DNA of 64,000 nt from CAWDMN01 sp963803155 (GTDB lineage: Bacteria; Acidobacteriota; Terriglobia; Versatilivoradales; Versatilivoraceae): NCBI GenBank assembly GCA_963803155.1, contig CAWDMN010000059.1:186001-250000 (forward strand). The letters are read 5' to 3'. A program made the translations under genes and the position numbers. Positions within the stretch are counted from its first letter, which is position 1, and each line of letters opens with the position of its first letter. A model generated the notes under the pieces. It saw nothing but the letters and a program-made list of their open reading frames with translations. It was not told the origin of the DNA and ran no database searches. This document shows, one piece after another, positions 1 through 9,136 of this stretch.

Positions 1-753
1 CTCCGGCTCCGGTTGGTCGCCGATCCAAATATGATAAAATCGTTTCGGAATTGTGCGGGTTGGTTTGTACTTCGCCTGTAAAACTCGGCGGAAAGCGGCC
101 TCATCGGGGGGATGGGTTTTCGTTTTGTTGGATGGGTGCTTTCGATGATAGAAAAAATGGTTGCCTAGTGGCACCACGTTTGCGCCAGCCGCTACGGCCC
201 GCGTCCAGAATCCCCAATCTTCGAGCGATCTCTCAGCCCCGGTTTCGGAATCTTCGTTGAAACCGCCCGCCCTTTTCCAAGTGTCGCGAGAAAAGGCAGA
301 GGAAGTCACAATGCGGTTGCCAGTTACAAAAGCAGCGAGATCGAACGGTCCTTTGGGGATCGAGCATTTATGCTTTTCCTGCCCAGCTTCATTGACCTCG
401 ATAGAGCCTGGAGCGAAAATATCGCCTTCCGCTAAATGCTCGGCGCAGGTTTTCAAATAGTCCGGATGAATCCAATCATCGCCATCCAAACAACAAATCA
501 AGTGTTTCCCCGTAGCCGCCTCAATACCTCGATTTCGAGCATACGAGACGAACTTGTTAGGCACTTCGATATAACGACAATTGAATTGTGGATTGTCTGC
601 GATGAATTTTTCGGTTACGGCTTTGCTGTCGTCGATAGGGTCAATCAAGACAACGATGACTTCGATTTCCTTTTTGGTTTGAGCTAAACAACTGTCTAGC
701 GCCTGCCGCAGCCACCGGCCCTGACAATAGCTGGTCACAATTATTGAAGCCAT
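1..753 (-). CDS. Family 2 glycosyltransferase, 3' end outside the window
   Basis: An open frame starts at ATG 753 and runs off the left edge without a stop, so at least 251 residues. The N-terminus (MASIIVTSY) is the usual first strand of a GT-A fold. The sequence DGDDW near residue 100 is the metal/nucleotide-sugar DxD motif of GT2 enzymes. The last visible residues (IPKRFYHIWIG) resemble the start of a second, GT32-type sugar transferase domain, so the full protein may be a two-domain fusion. Its start overlaps the end of the next upstream gene by 13 bp, so the two are probably co-translated. It would transfer sugars to a host surface glycan or a virion protein; the substrate is unknown. 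Confidence 0.8.
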   Translation of the reverse strand, partial: MASIIVTSYCQGRWLRQALDSCLAQTKKEIEVIVVLIDPIDDSKAVTEKFIADNPQFNCRYIEVPNKFVSYARNRGIEAATGKHLICCLDGDDWIHPDYLKTCAEHLAEGDIFAPGSIEVNEAGQEKHKCSIPKGPFDLAAFVTGNRIVTSSAFSRDTWKRAGGFNEDSETGAERSLEDWGFWTRAVAAGANVVPLGNHFFYHRKHPSNKTKTHPPDEAAFRRVLQAKYKPTRTIPKRFYHIWIGDQPEPE

Positions 754-1352
754 GATTTGCTCCACCAATGAATGGCTTTAGTTTCCGGTTGCACGCAACT
801 TGGATCAAATTCCTTTGACCAGTGGAATGGATAAAAAATAGAACTTCGGCAAACCTTGATTTTGCCTGTGGGATCTACCCAGTCTTGATTGGAGCGGTTG
901 TCCCACCCGTACCGGCGAAGGATATTTGAAATACACAACAATGGAATTGTTGGCTTGGGCCGGTGGTCAGTTGGTTTTTGCATCTCGTCGAGAAGTTCCC
1001 GGACAATAGGCGAACCTGGGACCGCTCCCAAGATTGCGGTATTCAACCACACCGGACTTTCAGCTCCGATAAAGAAATCGTACTCAAGAAGGTCATCGAA
1101 ATCTTGGAGAATGGCGACATCATTGTCAATCTGGACCCCGCCCCATCGCAGGATATGTTCCAGCTTGAGGGTATCCCCCGCCATAACCCGTTCGGCGGGA
1201 TTTCGCATCGGCATGCCAAGATAGAGGGCGTTGGTTAATCTCAATGGGATAATCTTACAGTTGAGTTTGTCCCAGCTCTCGATCCATTTGGCTTCCCGTT
1301 CTGGCAACGAATCAGGAGAAATCCAACTTTGAAATACTTGTCTTGGTATCAT
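741..1352 (-). CDS. GT32-like glycosyltransferase (DXD sugar transferase)
   Basis: 203 residues. The start IPRQVFQSW and the block DTLKLEHILRWGGVQIDND match the Gly_transf_sug (GT32/OCH1-like) pattern, in which the conserved W/Y-GG-x-x-x-D-x-D holds the metal-binding aspartates. There is no signal peptide or membrane segment. The gene overlaps both the upstream lysis gene (4 bp) and the downstream GT2 gene (13 bp), so it belongs to one operon. A GTTC-N7-GAAC type palindrome lies 12 bp upstream of its ATG. A role in modifying host surface sugars during lysogeny or late infection is inferred from other phages; the substrate cannot be read from sequence. Confidence 0.72.
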   Translation of the reverse strand: MIPRQVFQSWISPDSLPEREAKWIESWDKLNCKIIPLRLTNALYLGMPMRNPAERVMAGDTLKLEHILRWGGVQIDNDVAILQDFDDLLEYDFFIGAESPVWLNTAILGAVPGSPIVRELLDEMQKPTDHRPKPTIPLLCISNILRRYGWDNRSNQDWVDPTGKIKVCRSSIFYPFHWSKEFDPSCVQPETKAIHWWSKSWLQ

Positions 1353-1801
1353 GATTCCCGCAAACTGTCCGGAAAGTGAACAGGGTTATTAACAGGATTA
1401 TATATAGGAGATATATCGTATGTCTTTTCAACCTTTAATACGTGGTCGCCCGACTCCCATAATTTTTCCCTTATTTGTCTCGGCAATATGACGCAGCCCC
1501 GGCTTGCCGCATGTTCGCCAGCCGCATGAATTGAATCGCCATGTATACAAAAGCCGCTTCTGCCGTGGGTCTCCGTCGATGGATCAGGAACCAAAGGCAG
1601 CACATAAGCGCCTAGTTTGTCGCTATGTACTGGAGCTTCAATTATATATGTCCCATCGCATATAGGACCGATGCCGGATTCAAAATCTATATCCGGATTG
1701 TTTAAACCCATCCCGACGCCGCTATATCCCATAGCCACCAAAAAAGGCGGATTCATTTTGCCGTCGTATAACGAACCAGAACCGCTAATGTATACCCACA
1801 T
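1349..1801 (-). CDS. Candidate endolysin: DUF2778/L,D-transpeptidase-like peptidoglycan enzyme
   Basis: 150 residues, no signal peptide. Visible blocks are an N-terminal GYSG, a central GPICDGTYII, then GRSGFCIHGDS and AASRGCVILPR. The HGD...SxGC pair is the catalytic His/Cys signature of L,D-transpeptidase-like folds, seen in DUF2778/Tlde1 peptidoglycan enzymes. It sits directly downstream of a small membrane protein, the usual holin-endolysin order, and no other lysozyme-like gene is visible. The inference is that it cuts the stem peptide of the cell wall at lysis. The alternative is that it remodels peptidoglycan during DNA entry. Exact bond specificity is unknown. Confidence 0.62.
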   Translation of the reverse strand: MWVYISGSGSLYDGKMNPPFLVAMGYSGVGMGLNNPDIDFESGIGPICDGTYIIEAPVHSDKLGAYVLPLVPDPSTETHGRSGFCIHGDSIHAAGEHAASRGCVILPRQIREKLWESGDHVLKVEKTYDISPIYNPVNNPVHFPDSLRES

Positions 1802-1809
1802 AATAACCT

Positions 1810-2184
1810 TTAAAAATGAAAGAATATTTTTAACAGCGCCGGGCTTAAAAAGCTAAGAACCCCCAGCCCGCCAACCCCGATCAGATAACCTTTCCTTACA
1901 CTCTTTAGTTCACTGTCATGAGTCTCAAATTTTTTGGAGACCGCCGCTCGATCCTCTTTGACCGCGCCTATTAAATCATCTAATTTCGTTTCGATTCGGG
2001 TTAAGCGTTGTTCGCAAAGTACAACATTGCATTCCAGGCCGGGCAAAGATCTCCTTGGCCCACTCCAATCCGAGAGGGCTTTGAGCTGTTGGTGGATTTG
2101 AATTAAAATTTCATCCTGTGTTGGTTGAACCTCAGCCATTTCTTTTTCCTTCGAGTCGTTGGATTGACCACTATTTCCCGCCAT
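1810..2184 (-). CDS. Small coiled-coil protein with C-terminal membrane anchor, holin candidate
   Basis: 124 residues. The middle (about 35-95) is charged and heptad-like. The C-terminus (YLIGVGGLGVLSFLSPALLKIFF) is one hydrophobic segment ending in FHF. A one-segment C-terminal anchor is consistent with a type III-like holin or a spanin-like/regulatory membrane protein. The gene lies between the last virion gene, which it overlaps by 14 bp, and the endolysin candidate, so function is assigned mainly from position. It shares no specific motif with a named holin family that I recognise. Confidence 0.5.
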   Translation of the reverse strand: MAGNSGQSNDSKEKEMAEVQPTQDEILIQIHQQLKALSDWSGPRRSLPGLECNVVLCEQRLTRIETKLDDLIGAVKEDRAAVSKKFETHDSELKSVRKGYLIGVGGLGVLSFLSPALLKIFFHF

Positions 2185-5100
2185 TCGAGCCCCCTTCCTG
2201 ATCCAACTGGTTAAGTTGGTCTATTTCGTCTTGCAAATTGTTTTTAATCTCTTGTACAACGGGATCTCTTAAAATTTCCGCATTCAGTTTTTGCTGAATA
2301 GGACTCCCAACGGGAGCTTTAGCCGCCACTTCAACTTTCACGCGGAACTTAGGGTCGTAGGCCATTTTCGCGATGAGTTTCGCATGATTTAGCATGTAAG
2401 CGGCTGTACCCTTGGCTTGCAAATAATGCATGGCTGTCGCGCCCGCCGCGCCCGTCACTCCCGCCAAAGCACCGTGCATATTTCCCGTTAATAATTCAAG
2501 AGCAGCCCCGCCAGCCCCGCCAACAACCCCCCCACCAACATCGATAGCCCCTTTAATCAAATTGTTCACATAATTTTGACGCACCACTACCTTGCCACTT
2601 CCAGACGGATTGTAATTTGTCCCTAGCATCCGCCCCGTTCCTGCCATGTTGTCGAGTTCAACTACGCCATCTTTTCCAAAAAGCAACTCTTTGGATTTTG
2701 GCCCGATCTTGGAAAGCTCCGTGCTGAATGTCTTCCCGCTAAACGCCCCATTTTTAGTGGCCGCATCGATAGCCCCGCTTATAATTCCACCTGCAACAAC
2801 ATCCATCGATTCCGGAGACTTCGCTTTAAGAGCCACCAACTTGTTATAGGCCCCGTCGTTATCTTTGGCAAAATAATCCAAGACCCTGACAGGTTCCATG
2901 AGAACGCCGTTTTGTTCCTTAATAACTGGCTTTGCAAACTTCTCCAAGTTCACCCGCTGCTTTGTGTAGATATTGGCCTGATTATATAAAGACTCAACTT
3001 GCGGACCCATGGCCTTCACCACATCGTTAATCGATTTTTGATATGTCTTTATGGCGATTTTGGCCAAGGCCTGCCCCCGCGTAACTACTTGGGGCAACTC
3101 CTGCTGAGCCTGTGTTCCCCTCCCAATGGCTTTAATGGCGCTGATATTGTCCTGAGCGGTCCGCAGGTCTACATAATCCGGACCTTCCGCGATATGTTTA
3201 AGCAATTGATATCCCAGAGACGATTGCAAGGATGTTTCAGGCAGTTCTTTTCTAAACTGCCCCAAGATAGGCTGAATATCCGCTTTAACCCTTGCCGTGC
3301 TTACCGGCCCGTTTAACGTTTCCGTGATCGGATCACCACCCATAACAACCCGGCCCCCCACAGCTTTCATGGTGGGGCGGTTTTGCATAGCATCGTTGAT
3401 GGCATGGAACATTTCGGAGGCAGACCCAAATTCATAACCAGCGTCAGCCAATCCTTGCCTCATTTCATCGGGGCCAAGGCCGTTTTCCTTATCGACCAGG
3501 AGACGGGTTTTACCATTGGTCATCGTTTCCGGATACGCATCGTATTCCCCCCTGGCCGTGCCGTCTTGCGGAGGAGGTTTTATCCTGCCTATATCCATCA
3601 CCGCATCGATCAAATCTCCATTCTCTGAGCGGGAAGGCTCAGGCCGACCACCAGCCATTCTTTTCCGTACCTCTGGCTTGACCGCCACTTCTTTTAGTGG
3701 CGTGGTCCCTGTTTGCATGGTGACTTCATGCCCAGGAGCTTCCGCCAATTTCCAAAACTCACCCCATGCCTTGTGTTCAACCTTCTTTTTTGACACTAAT
3801 TGCTTATCTAAATTGGTTTGGATGGCCCCGCCTTGATCTACCGCCGTGGGTAATTGAGTCAGGCCTTGTTGTTTTTCGGCGGCAACTTGCTGCAACAGGT
3901 CTAAGGCCTTTTTCTGCTTTATTCCAAACTCTTCAGCTAATGGACTTGCGGCAGCTTCCGCAGCTAACCAAGGCTCAGACCCCGTAGCCTGCCCCGTGCT
4001 AATCTCGATCCCTTTCTTACCCGCCCATTCCAGGGGAGCCACGTTTTCTTTAGGGACCACCGCCGCTTTCTCCAATTGATCCCCATTAACAACTCTTTTC
4101 TCCTTCCATGTCATATTGGGATCAGGCAACGCCACATTTGACGGCTCATGCTGACCTGATCTGTATGCAGGCTCGCCCCCTTGCACCCCTTCGCCCGCTA
4201 CATTTCCCATTGGGCTTTCTGGAATTTTAAGGACATTGCCAATCGGACCCTCAGTTTGTGTAAGGGTTGCACCTTCGGGCAAAGCCGATTTCGCGGCCTT
4301 GGCAGCTTTCCAATTTTTGACATCGGCCATCACACCTTTGCCACCCTTTACCGCCCCCGCAACGCCGAGCAAGGTAAATCCAGCATCGCCAGCCGCATTT
4401 ACCAGCTTGCGGCTTCCCTCTTCATAATTTCCAGCTTTAATATCTTGGATTGCGTCAGGTACTTGAGATTTTAAATCCCATAACATTTTTGCGGTAAATC
4501 CCATTCCGACCAAACCCGCAATTATGGGAGGAGCAAAACCCAAGGTAGCCCCAACCACAGCCATTTCGGGAGATACCGCTTTCTGTGTCACATCGCCCAC
4601 GCCCTTTGACAGTCCTTTTCTTACCGATTCGGCCTCTTTAGATAAAGGAGCTTCAGGAGCCTGAGCCACGCCAGGAAATAATTGAGCCCCACCAGACGGC
4701 GGCCCCATTGCAGTCGGTTTCAGCAGGCCATATGCGCCTAACTCCGCAGCTTTCCCCACGGTTGTAGTAGCCGCGGTAATAGCGTTATTGGCGCCCTCGA
4801 CCGCGCTATGTACAAACTTTCCAGTAGCGGTTGGATTTTGTTTTTCTGATTCCAGTTTTAAACCAACCGATAAAGGGTCGCCACCACTCAGGATTAGGCC
4901 TTCCAAGGATTTTGACCATTTTCCTTGCTCAGGTTTATCTTGATATTGCCCGATAATTTGCCCCCGTTCCTCTGAAGGCTTCGCGGCAATCTCAGGAAAG
5001 AATTTCTGCAATCCAGCAAAACGCTTTTCATAGGTGAGCTTTTGCCAATCCTTGTTGTTTACCAAAGATTTAAAAGATTCCTCATCGAAAGCGGGTTTTG

Positions 5101-5248
5101 TTTCCGCTGAGGGACCACCAGACGGGGCGGCCTCATATTTGGTCTTAAAATCGTTAACCACCCATTTTATGTTTTCTTCAGGCTCTCCATTACTCACCAT
5201 CTTGGAGACAATTCCATCTAATTTGCTTCGGTCCTGTTCGGTTAACAT
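2171..5248 (-). CDS. Large virion protein, probable DNA-ejection protein
   Basis: 1025 residues, starting at ATG 5248 with GGAGG seven bases upstream. No enzyme motif is recognised. The N-terminal 60 residues are acidic. Two stretches around 225-255 (GATLGFAPPIIAGLVGMGF) and 905-960 are hydrophobic and rich in Gly and Ala, the kind of segment that inserts into membranes. The C-terminus is charged. In P22-like and T7-like phages the largest protein at the end of the morphogenesis block is an internal protein ejected into the cell (gp16-like). Position, size and the membrane-active segments support the same role here. Alternative: a lytic-transglycosylase-bearing tail protein, but no such motif is visible. 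Confidence 0.55.
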   Translation of the reverse strand: MLTEQDRSKLDGIVSKMVSNGEPEENIKWVVNDFKTKYEAAPSGGPSAETKPAFDEESFKSLVNNKDWQKLTYEKRFAGLQKFFPEIAAKPSEERGQIIGQYQDKPEQGKWSKSLEGLILSGGDPLSVGLKLESEKQNPTATGKFVHSAVEGANNAITAATTTVGKAAELGAYGLLKPTAMGPPSGGAQLFPGVAQAPEAPLSKEAESVRKGLSKGVGDVTQKAVSPEMAVVGATLGFAPPIIAGLVGMGFTAKMLWDLKSQVPDAIQDIKAGNYEEGSRKLVNAAGDAGFTLLGVAGAVKGGKGVMADVKNWKAAKAAKSALPEGATLTQTEGPIGNVLKIPESPMGNVAGEGVQGGEPAYRSGQHEPSNVALPDPNMTWKEKRVVNGDQLEKAAVVPKENVAPLEWAGKKGIEISTGQATGSEPWLAAEAAASPLAEEFGIKQKKALDLLQQVAAEKQQGLTQLPTAVDQGGAIQTNLDKQLVSKKKVEHKAWGEFWKLAEAPGHEVTMQTGTTPLKEVAVKPEVRKRMAGGRPEPSRSENGDLIDAVMDIGRIKPPPQDGTARGEYDAYPETMTNGKTRLLVDKENGLGPDEMRQGLADAGYEFGSASEMFHAINDAMQNRPTMKAVGGRVVMGGDPITETLNGPVSTARVKADIQPILGQFRKELPETSLQSSLGYQLLKHIAEGPDYVDLRTAQDNISAIKAIGRGTQAQQELPQVVTRGQALAKIAIKTYQKSINDVVKAMGPQVESLYNQANIYTKQRVNLEKFAKPVIKEQNGVLMEPVRVLDYFAKDNDGAYNKLVALKAKSPESMDVVAGGIISGAIDAATKNGAFSGKTFSTELSKIGPKSKELLFGKDGVVELDNMAGTGRMLGTNYNPSGSGKVVVRQNYVNNLIKGAIDVGGGVVGGAGGAALELLTGNMHGALAGVTGAAGATAMHYLQAKGTAAYMLNHAKLIAKMAYDPKFRVKVEVAAKAPVGSPIQQKLNAEILRDPVVQEIKNNLQDEIDQLNQLDQEGGSNGGK

Positions 5249-5260
5249 GGAAAAGCCTCC

Positions 5261-6859
5261 TTAATAGTTGTATTTTTGACGGAGAGATTCCCCGCCGGAT
5301 CCTTTATTAACTTGTCCATCGGGAGAAACGGTAAATTGAGGAGCGGGAGCCCCACCGCCTTCCATACTCCCGCCAGTATCCCCTGACTTGCGTTCATAAA
5401 CTGTACCCTTGGAATAATGTTTCCTTTGATTTTCAACCAGCTCATAACAAGCCCGCAGAGCGGCCTTCATACCGCCCTGGGAATATGACTTATTAAATAG
5501 ATTGGTTGCTTGAGACCGCGCCGAGTCTGTAGCTTGTCCACCGCCAGATAATACTGAGGCCACATCGTCAATTAGGCCCGTCACCTTTGTATTGAAATCA
5601 ATAGCTACCTCATTATTCCAATCAACTTCACCGCTTAAAATTATCTTGTTTAAGAGGCTTTCCCCGGATCTTCCGTACCTATCGGAAGCCTGTTTAAGCG
5701 ATTTGATTGATTCATGAGCGGCATCCATGGCCCGAATTCGTTGTTGATTTTTATTTCCTGCAATATAGTTTGCTTCCATCAATTGCTCATTCATCGGGGG
5801 CAATCCACGCTCTTTCAACATTTGTTGCGCTCTGGTGATGGCGTTCGTTCGTGTAACCGTACCCGCCGCCCCCCTTGATGGTAATTGGGAAGGCGCTTCC
5901 CTTCCCGCTATCAAATCTTCCGCGTGGGAATCCAGATCTAATTTAAATTGATCATTTTTGGTTTTTTCCTCTTGATTTTTCCTTTGGTGATCCTCGATCA
6001 ATAACGCATTTAACAGAGATCGTTGCTTTCTATCTTCTTCGGTTTGTGGACTCTCCATTCTCTTTCCCCAAGCCCGTGCATTAACTACATCCGTGGGAGT
6101 CAAAACATAATCGGGACTTTTTCCATTTTGAGTCGCCCACGCCTTTTGAATGTCCAAATCACTTAATTCTTGAAATGTTTTTTCCTTTGGAGGCCCCGAA
6201 GCTACTTTTACCCCATTAACATACCTGTCTTGCCCAGCACTTAACGAGTAGGGCTTGTCAGCTTCAACCTGTTGATTAAGTTTTTGTTGTTTATCCCATT
6301 CTTTTTGCGCCATCAATTCCTGGTACCATTTTGGAGCGGCTTTATAATCCGGCAGATTCGCGCCGCCGGGAACGGATGAAGGGATCCCAGTAATAGCGGG
6401 TTGTTTAGCCGTCAACTCTTCTTGGATATTGCGGCCCACGCTCATATTAATCGGGAGCGGGCTTTCCATTTTGGGCGGTTGCCCTTCCAGCGAAGTTGGA
6501 ATAGGAGCCGATTCAACGCTGATAGGCTTGTCTAGCGCCGCTTGCATAGCATTGACTTGCTGCAACGATGGCCCGCCGCCGCCCGACAATTCTGGATGCT
6601 GTTCCGCGAATTGTTGCTGTTTCAACTCTTGCGCTCTTGCGGCCTGCTCTTGCAAATATTCCTGTTTTTTCATTTCAAATATTTGCCGCTGTTGTTCGTC
6701 CTGCTGGCGTTGGCGTTCGGCTTGTTGTTCCAATAAACGCTGCCGGGCCATCTCAGCCATTTGGTTCTGAATAAAGTTCGCTGAATTCCCGACAGGATTG
6801 CTCCCCGCCAGCATCAGCGCCGCGTTATCCCAATTAGGCAAGTTTAAATGCATTCCCAT
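5261..6859 (-). CDS. Gln-rich coiled-coil virion protein, probable ejection protein
   Basis: 532 residues from ATG 6859, preceded by AGGGGG. Residues about 28-90 are almost entirely Gln, Glu, Arg, Lys and Ala and should form a long coiled coil. The rest is hydrophilic with a Gly/Pro-rich tail. It lies between two other large virion genes with 10-12 bp gaps, so they are translated from one message. No known domain is recognised. By order it corresponds to an internal head protein of short-tailed phages. A structural scaffold for the ejection complex is inferred. Confidence 0.5.
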   Translation of the reverse strand: MGMHLNLPNWDNAALMLAGSNPVGNSANFIQNQMAEMARQRLLEQQAERQRQQDEQQRQIFEMKKQEYLQEQAARAQELKQQQFAEQHPELSGGGGPSLQQVNAMQAALDKPISVESAPIPTSLEGQPPKMESPLPINMSVGRNIQEELTAKQPAITGIPSSVPGGANLPDYKAAPKWYQELMAQKEWDKQQKLNQQVEADKPYSLSAGQDRYVNGVKVASGPPKEKTFQELSDLDIQKAWATQNGKSPDYVLTPTDVVNARAWGKRMESPQTEEDRKQRSLLNALLIEDHQRKNQEEKTKNDQFKLDLDSHAEDLIAGREAPSQLPSRGAAGTVTRTNAITRAQQMLKERGLPPMNEQLMEANYIAGNKNQQRIRAMDAAHESIKSLKQASDRYGRSGESLLNKIILSGEVDWNNEVAIDFNTKVTGLIDDVASVLSGGGQATDSARSQATNLFNKSYSQGGMKAALRACYELVENQRKHYSKGTVYERKSGDTGGSMEGGGAPAPQFTVSPDGQVNKGSGGESLRQKYNY

Positions 6860-6868
6860 ATGGCCCCC

Positions 6869-9124
6869 TTAACTCGTTTTCTTATTTGGATAATTAAAGT
6901 AACTAGCAACCATTGCGGACAACGCGTTTCCAGTGCCTGCTTGTTGATTGGCCTGTGCCGTCGCCAAAGCAGCCTCGGTTGATGGATCGGCGGCCCATGT
7001 TAAAATTTGCGCTAGATTGCCGCCATAGCCCAGCAAAAGATTAATTAAGGTTCCGCTGTTCGCCTGATCCAGCCCCAGTTGAGTGCTAACGAAATTGCGG
7101 GTCGTATCGGCCTGATTCTTGGCGAGGGTATTGGATTGGTCGCCGACATAATTCCCGTAATTGTCGTACAGTTGGGCAATGTTCTGTCCCGTCTGGTTAA
7201 ACAGGCCAGCCGCCTGAGAGGCGCTAGATTGCCCCATCTGAGCCAGGCTGAGCATGTTATTGAATTGCCGCTGATTCTCACCTTGGCCGAAGGTGCCCCA
7301 GTTGCGGGCATTTTGCTGTTCAGTCAACCAACGATTGTATTCGGTTTCCATTTCCTTTTGCATCAAATCGTTGCTGGCTTGGGCCATCACATTATTCCCA
7401 ACCGTGCCATCGTAGCGGCCCTGACTCAACAGACGCGCCTTTGTCTCGTCCATCAATTTTTGACGCTCATAGGCATAGACGGGATTCTGTTCGATGGATG
7501 CAGGATCGAACGAAGGAATCAATGGAAATGTAAATCCATAATCCCCGAGCTGTCCCCAGTCCTCAAGGCCCGCATTGGGGTTGCCCCCTGGAGCGGAACC
7601 ATTCCCACCACCGCCAGAAGAACCGCCCGTAGTAGGCGCGGTATATCCATTCTTATGATAGTCGGCCAGCAAAGTTCGATATTGGCCCTGTTCGGCGGGA
7701 GTCAAAGCGTCGAAATCGGCCTTGCTCAACACACTTTTCGAAAAACCTTTGCTGGTCAGGTACGCCGTAAAATTTTTATCCGTGTTGGCTAAATAATAAT
7801 TGTCACCGTAGACCTGCGCGTTTAAATAGGGACTGTTGACCCCGGTTGCTCCCTTACTGACATCAAAATCGGAAGGTAAAATCCAATTTCCGTTGGCATC
7901 TTTTTTCAGATCGACGGTATTATCCGCGGGGGGAGCTGGGGGTTGAGTTCCGTTGTTATTCCCTGTGCTTTCCGCATTATGTTTTGCCAATAAACTTCGA
8001 TATAGCCCCTGTTGCGCGGTAGTCAGAGCGAAGAACTGTTCTTTCGTAGAGGGAACAGATCCTTGCCAACCGTGCGAAGTCATCCATTGATTAAAAGTGT
8101 TATCGGTCGCGCCGGGGAAAAAGTCACCGTAGACCTGCGCGTTTAAATATGGGCTGTTGACCCCGGTTGCTCCCTTAGACACATCGAAATCAGACGGCAA
8201 GATATATTTGCCGTTGGCGTCTTTTTGTAGGTTGACGGTATTATCTACAGCGCCGCTGTTGCCGCCGCCTGAAGAACCGCCTGGAACTTCGGAGTGATGT
8301 TTTGCCAATAAACTTCGATATAGCCCCTGTTGCGCGGTAGTCAAGGCCGCGAACTGTTCTTTTGTGGACGGTACCGTTCCTTGCCAACCGTGCGAAGTCA
8401 TCCAGGCATTGAATGTCTGATCGGTCGCGCCGGGGAAAAAGTCACCGTAGACCTGCGCGTTTAAATATGGGCTGTTGACCCCGGTTGCTCCCTTAGACAC
8501 ATCGAAATCAGACGGCAAGATATATTTGCCGTTGGCGTCTTTTTGTAGGTTGACGGTGTTATCCACGGGGGGCGGTTGGCTCTTAGCCGCATCAGCCATG
8601 GCATTGTTCTTTACGGTTTGCTGTCCGCTAAAGGTGTTGCCCCATTGTGAATTTAGATAATCCGCATAAGGGGTTGTAGTGTCCCACGTAATTCCAGAGT
8701 AAGCGCTTTCCGGGGATATTTTTTGCACCCCGCTGAATCCCGCGTTTTGGCTGGGATCAAACCCGGCAACGGTAGTGGGCTTCAAACCGGATAACTGATT
8801 CAAAATGGCGGGATCCAGGTTGTAATATTTCACGCTTTCGGGAGTGATTTCCGAATATCCGCCATATGTGCCTTGGTTGTTGGGATTAGCCAACTTTGCC
8901 CAGTATTTTCCGCCGCTGGAAATCAAGCCTTGATACGGAGTATATTGGCTGGCCGCCTTGGTTGTAACGGTTTTTGGAGTAGCCGACACCCCTCCAGTAG
9001 CCGTATTAATAATATTTCCGGTGGGCTTCAGGTCCTTGTCAATCTGGACTGTCCCAACCCCAGGAACGTATTGACCCCAGCCCGCCGCATTGGCATCGCC
9101 TGCATTTTGATAAAGTGAACTCAT
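6869..9124 (-). CDS. Repeat-containing virion protein with three ~106-residue modules
   Basis: 751 residues from ATG 9124 with AAGGAG eight bases upstream. Residues about 188-490 are three copies of a module starting DNTV(N/D)L, with the core SDFDVSKGATGVNSPYLNAQ. Copies one and two are nearly identical and copy three has diverged. Linkers are Gly/Ser or Pro-rich. The N-terminal 180 residues are rich in aromatic residues and Gly. The C-terminal 240 residues are Gln/Asn-rich and helical (QNARNWGTFGQGENQRQ). No known domain is recognised. The modules look like binding repeats joined by flexible linkers, on a virion protein of the ejection or tail set. Confidence 0.5.
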   Translation of the reverse strand: MSSLYQNAGDANAAGWGQYVPGVGTVQIDKDLKPTGNIINTATGGVSATPKTVTTKAASQYTPYQGLISSGGKYWAKLANPNNQGTYGGYSEITPESVKYYNLDPAILNQLSGLKPTTVAGFDPSQNAGFSGVQKISPESAYSGITWDTTTPYADYLNSQWGNTFSGQQTVKNNAMADAAKSQPPPVDNTVNLQKDANGKYILPSDFDVSKGATGVNSPYLNAQVYGDFFPGATDQTFNAWMTSHGWQGTVPSTKEQFAALTTAQQGLYRSLLAKHHSEVPGGSSGGGNSGAVDNTVNLQKDANGKYILPSDFDVSKGATGVNSPYLNAQVYGDFFPGATDNTFNQWMTSHGWQGSVPSTKEQFFALTTAQQGLYRSLLAKHNAESTGNNNGTQPPAPPADNTVDLKKDANGNWILPSDFDVSKGATGVNSPYLNAQVYGDNYYLANTDKNFTAYLTSKGFSKSVLSKADFDALTPAEQGQYRTLLADYHKNGYTAPTTGGSSGGGGNGSAPGGNPNAGLEDWGQLGDYGFTFPLIPSFDPASIEQNPVYAYERQKLMDETKARLLSQGRYDGTVGNNVMAQASNDLMQKEMETEYNRWLTEQQNARNWGTFGQGENQRQFNNMLSLAQMGQSSASQAAGLFNQTGQNIAQLYDNYGNYVGDQSNTLAKNQADTTRNFVSTQLGLDQANSGTLINLLLGYGGNLAQILTWAADPSTEAALATAQANQQAGTGNALSAMVASYFNYPNKKTS
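7652..8563 (-). repeat. Three tandem ~318-bp in-frame repeats
   Basis: These are the coding repeats of the virion protein above, with a period of 318-321 bp. Copies one and two share long identical runs at DNA level, including a 20-base block beginning GTAGACCTGCGCG in both, while copy three has more substitutions. Recent duplication or gene conversion between copies one and two is likely. Confidence 0.9.
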
Positions 9125-9136
9125 GGTTTTGTCTCC

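Noticed and set aside
7079..7792. 237-residue plus-strand frame opposite the repeat protein
   Set aside because: Shadow of the virion gene; lies in a dense minus-strand operon and has no start signal.
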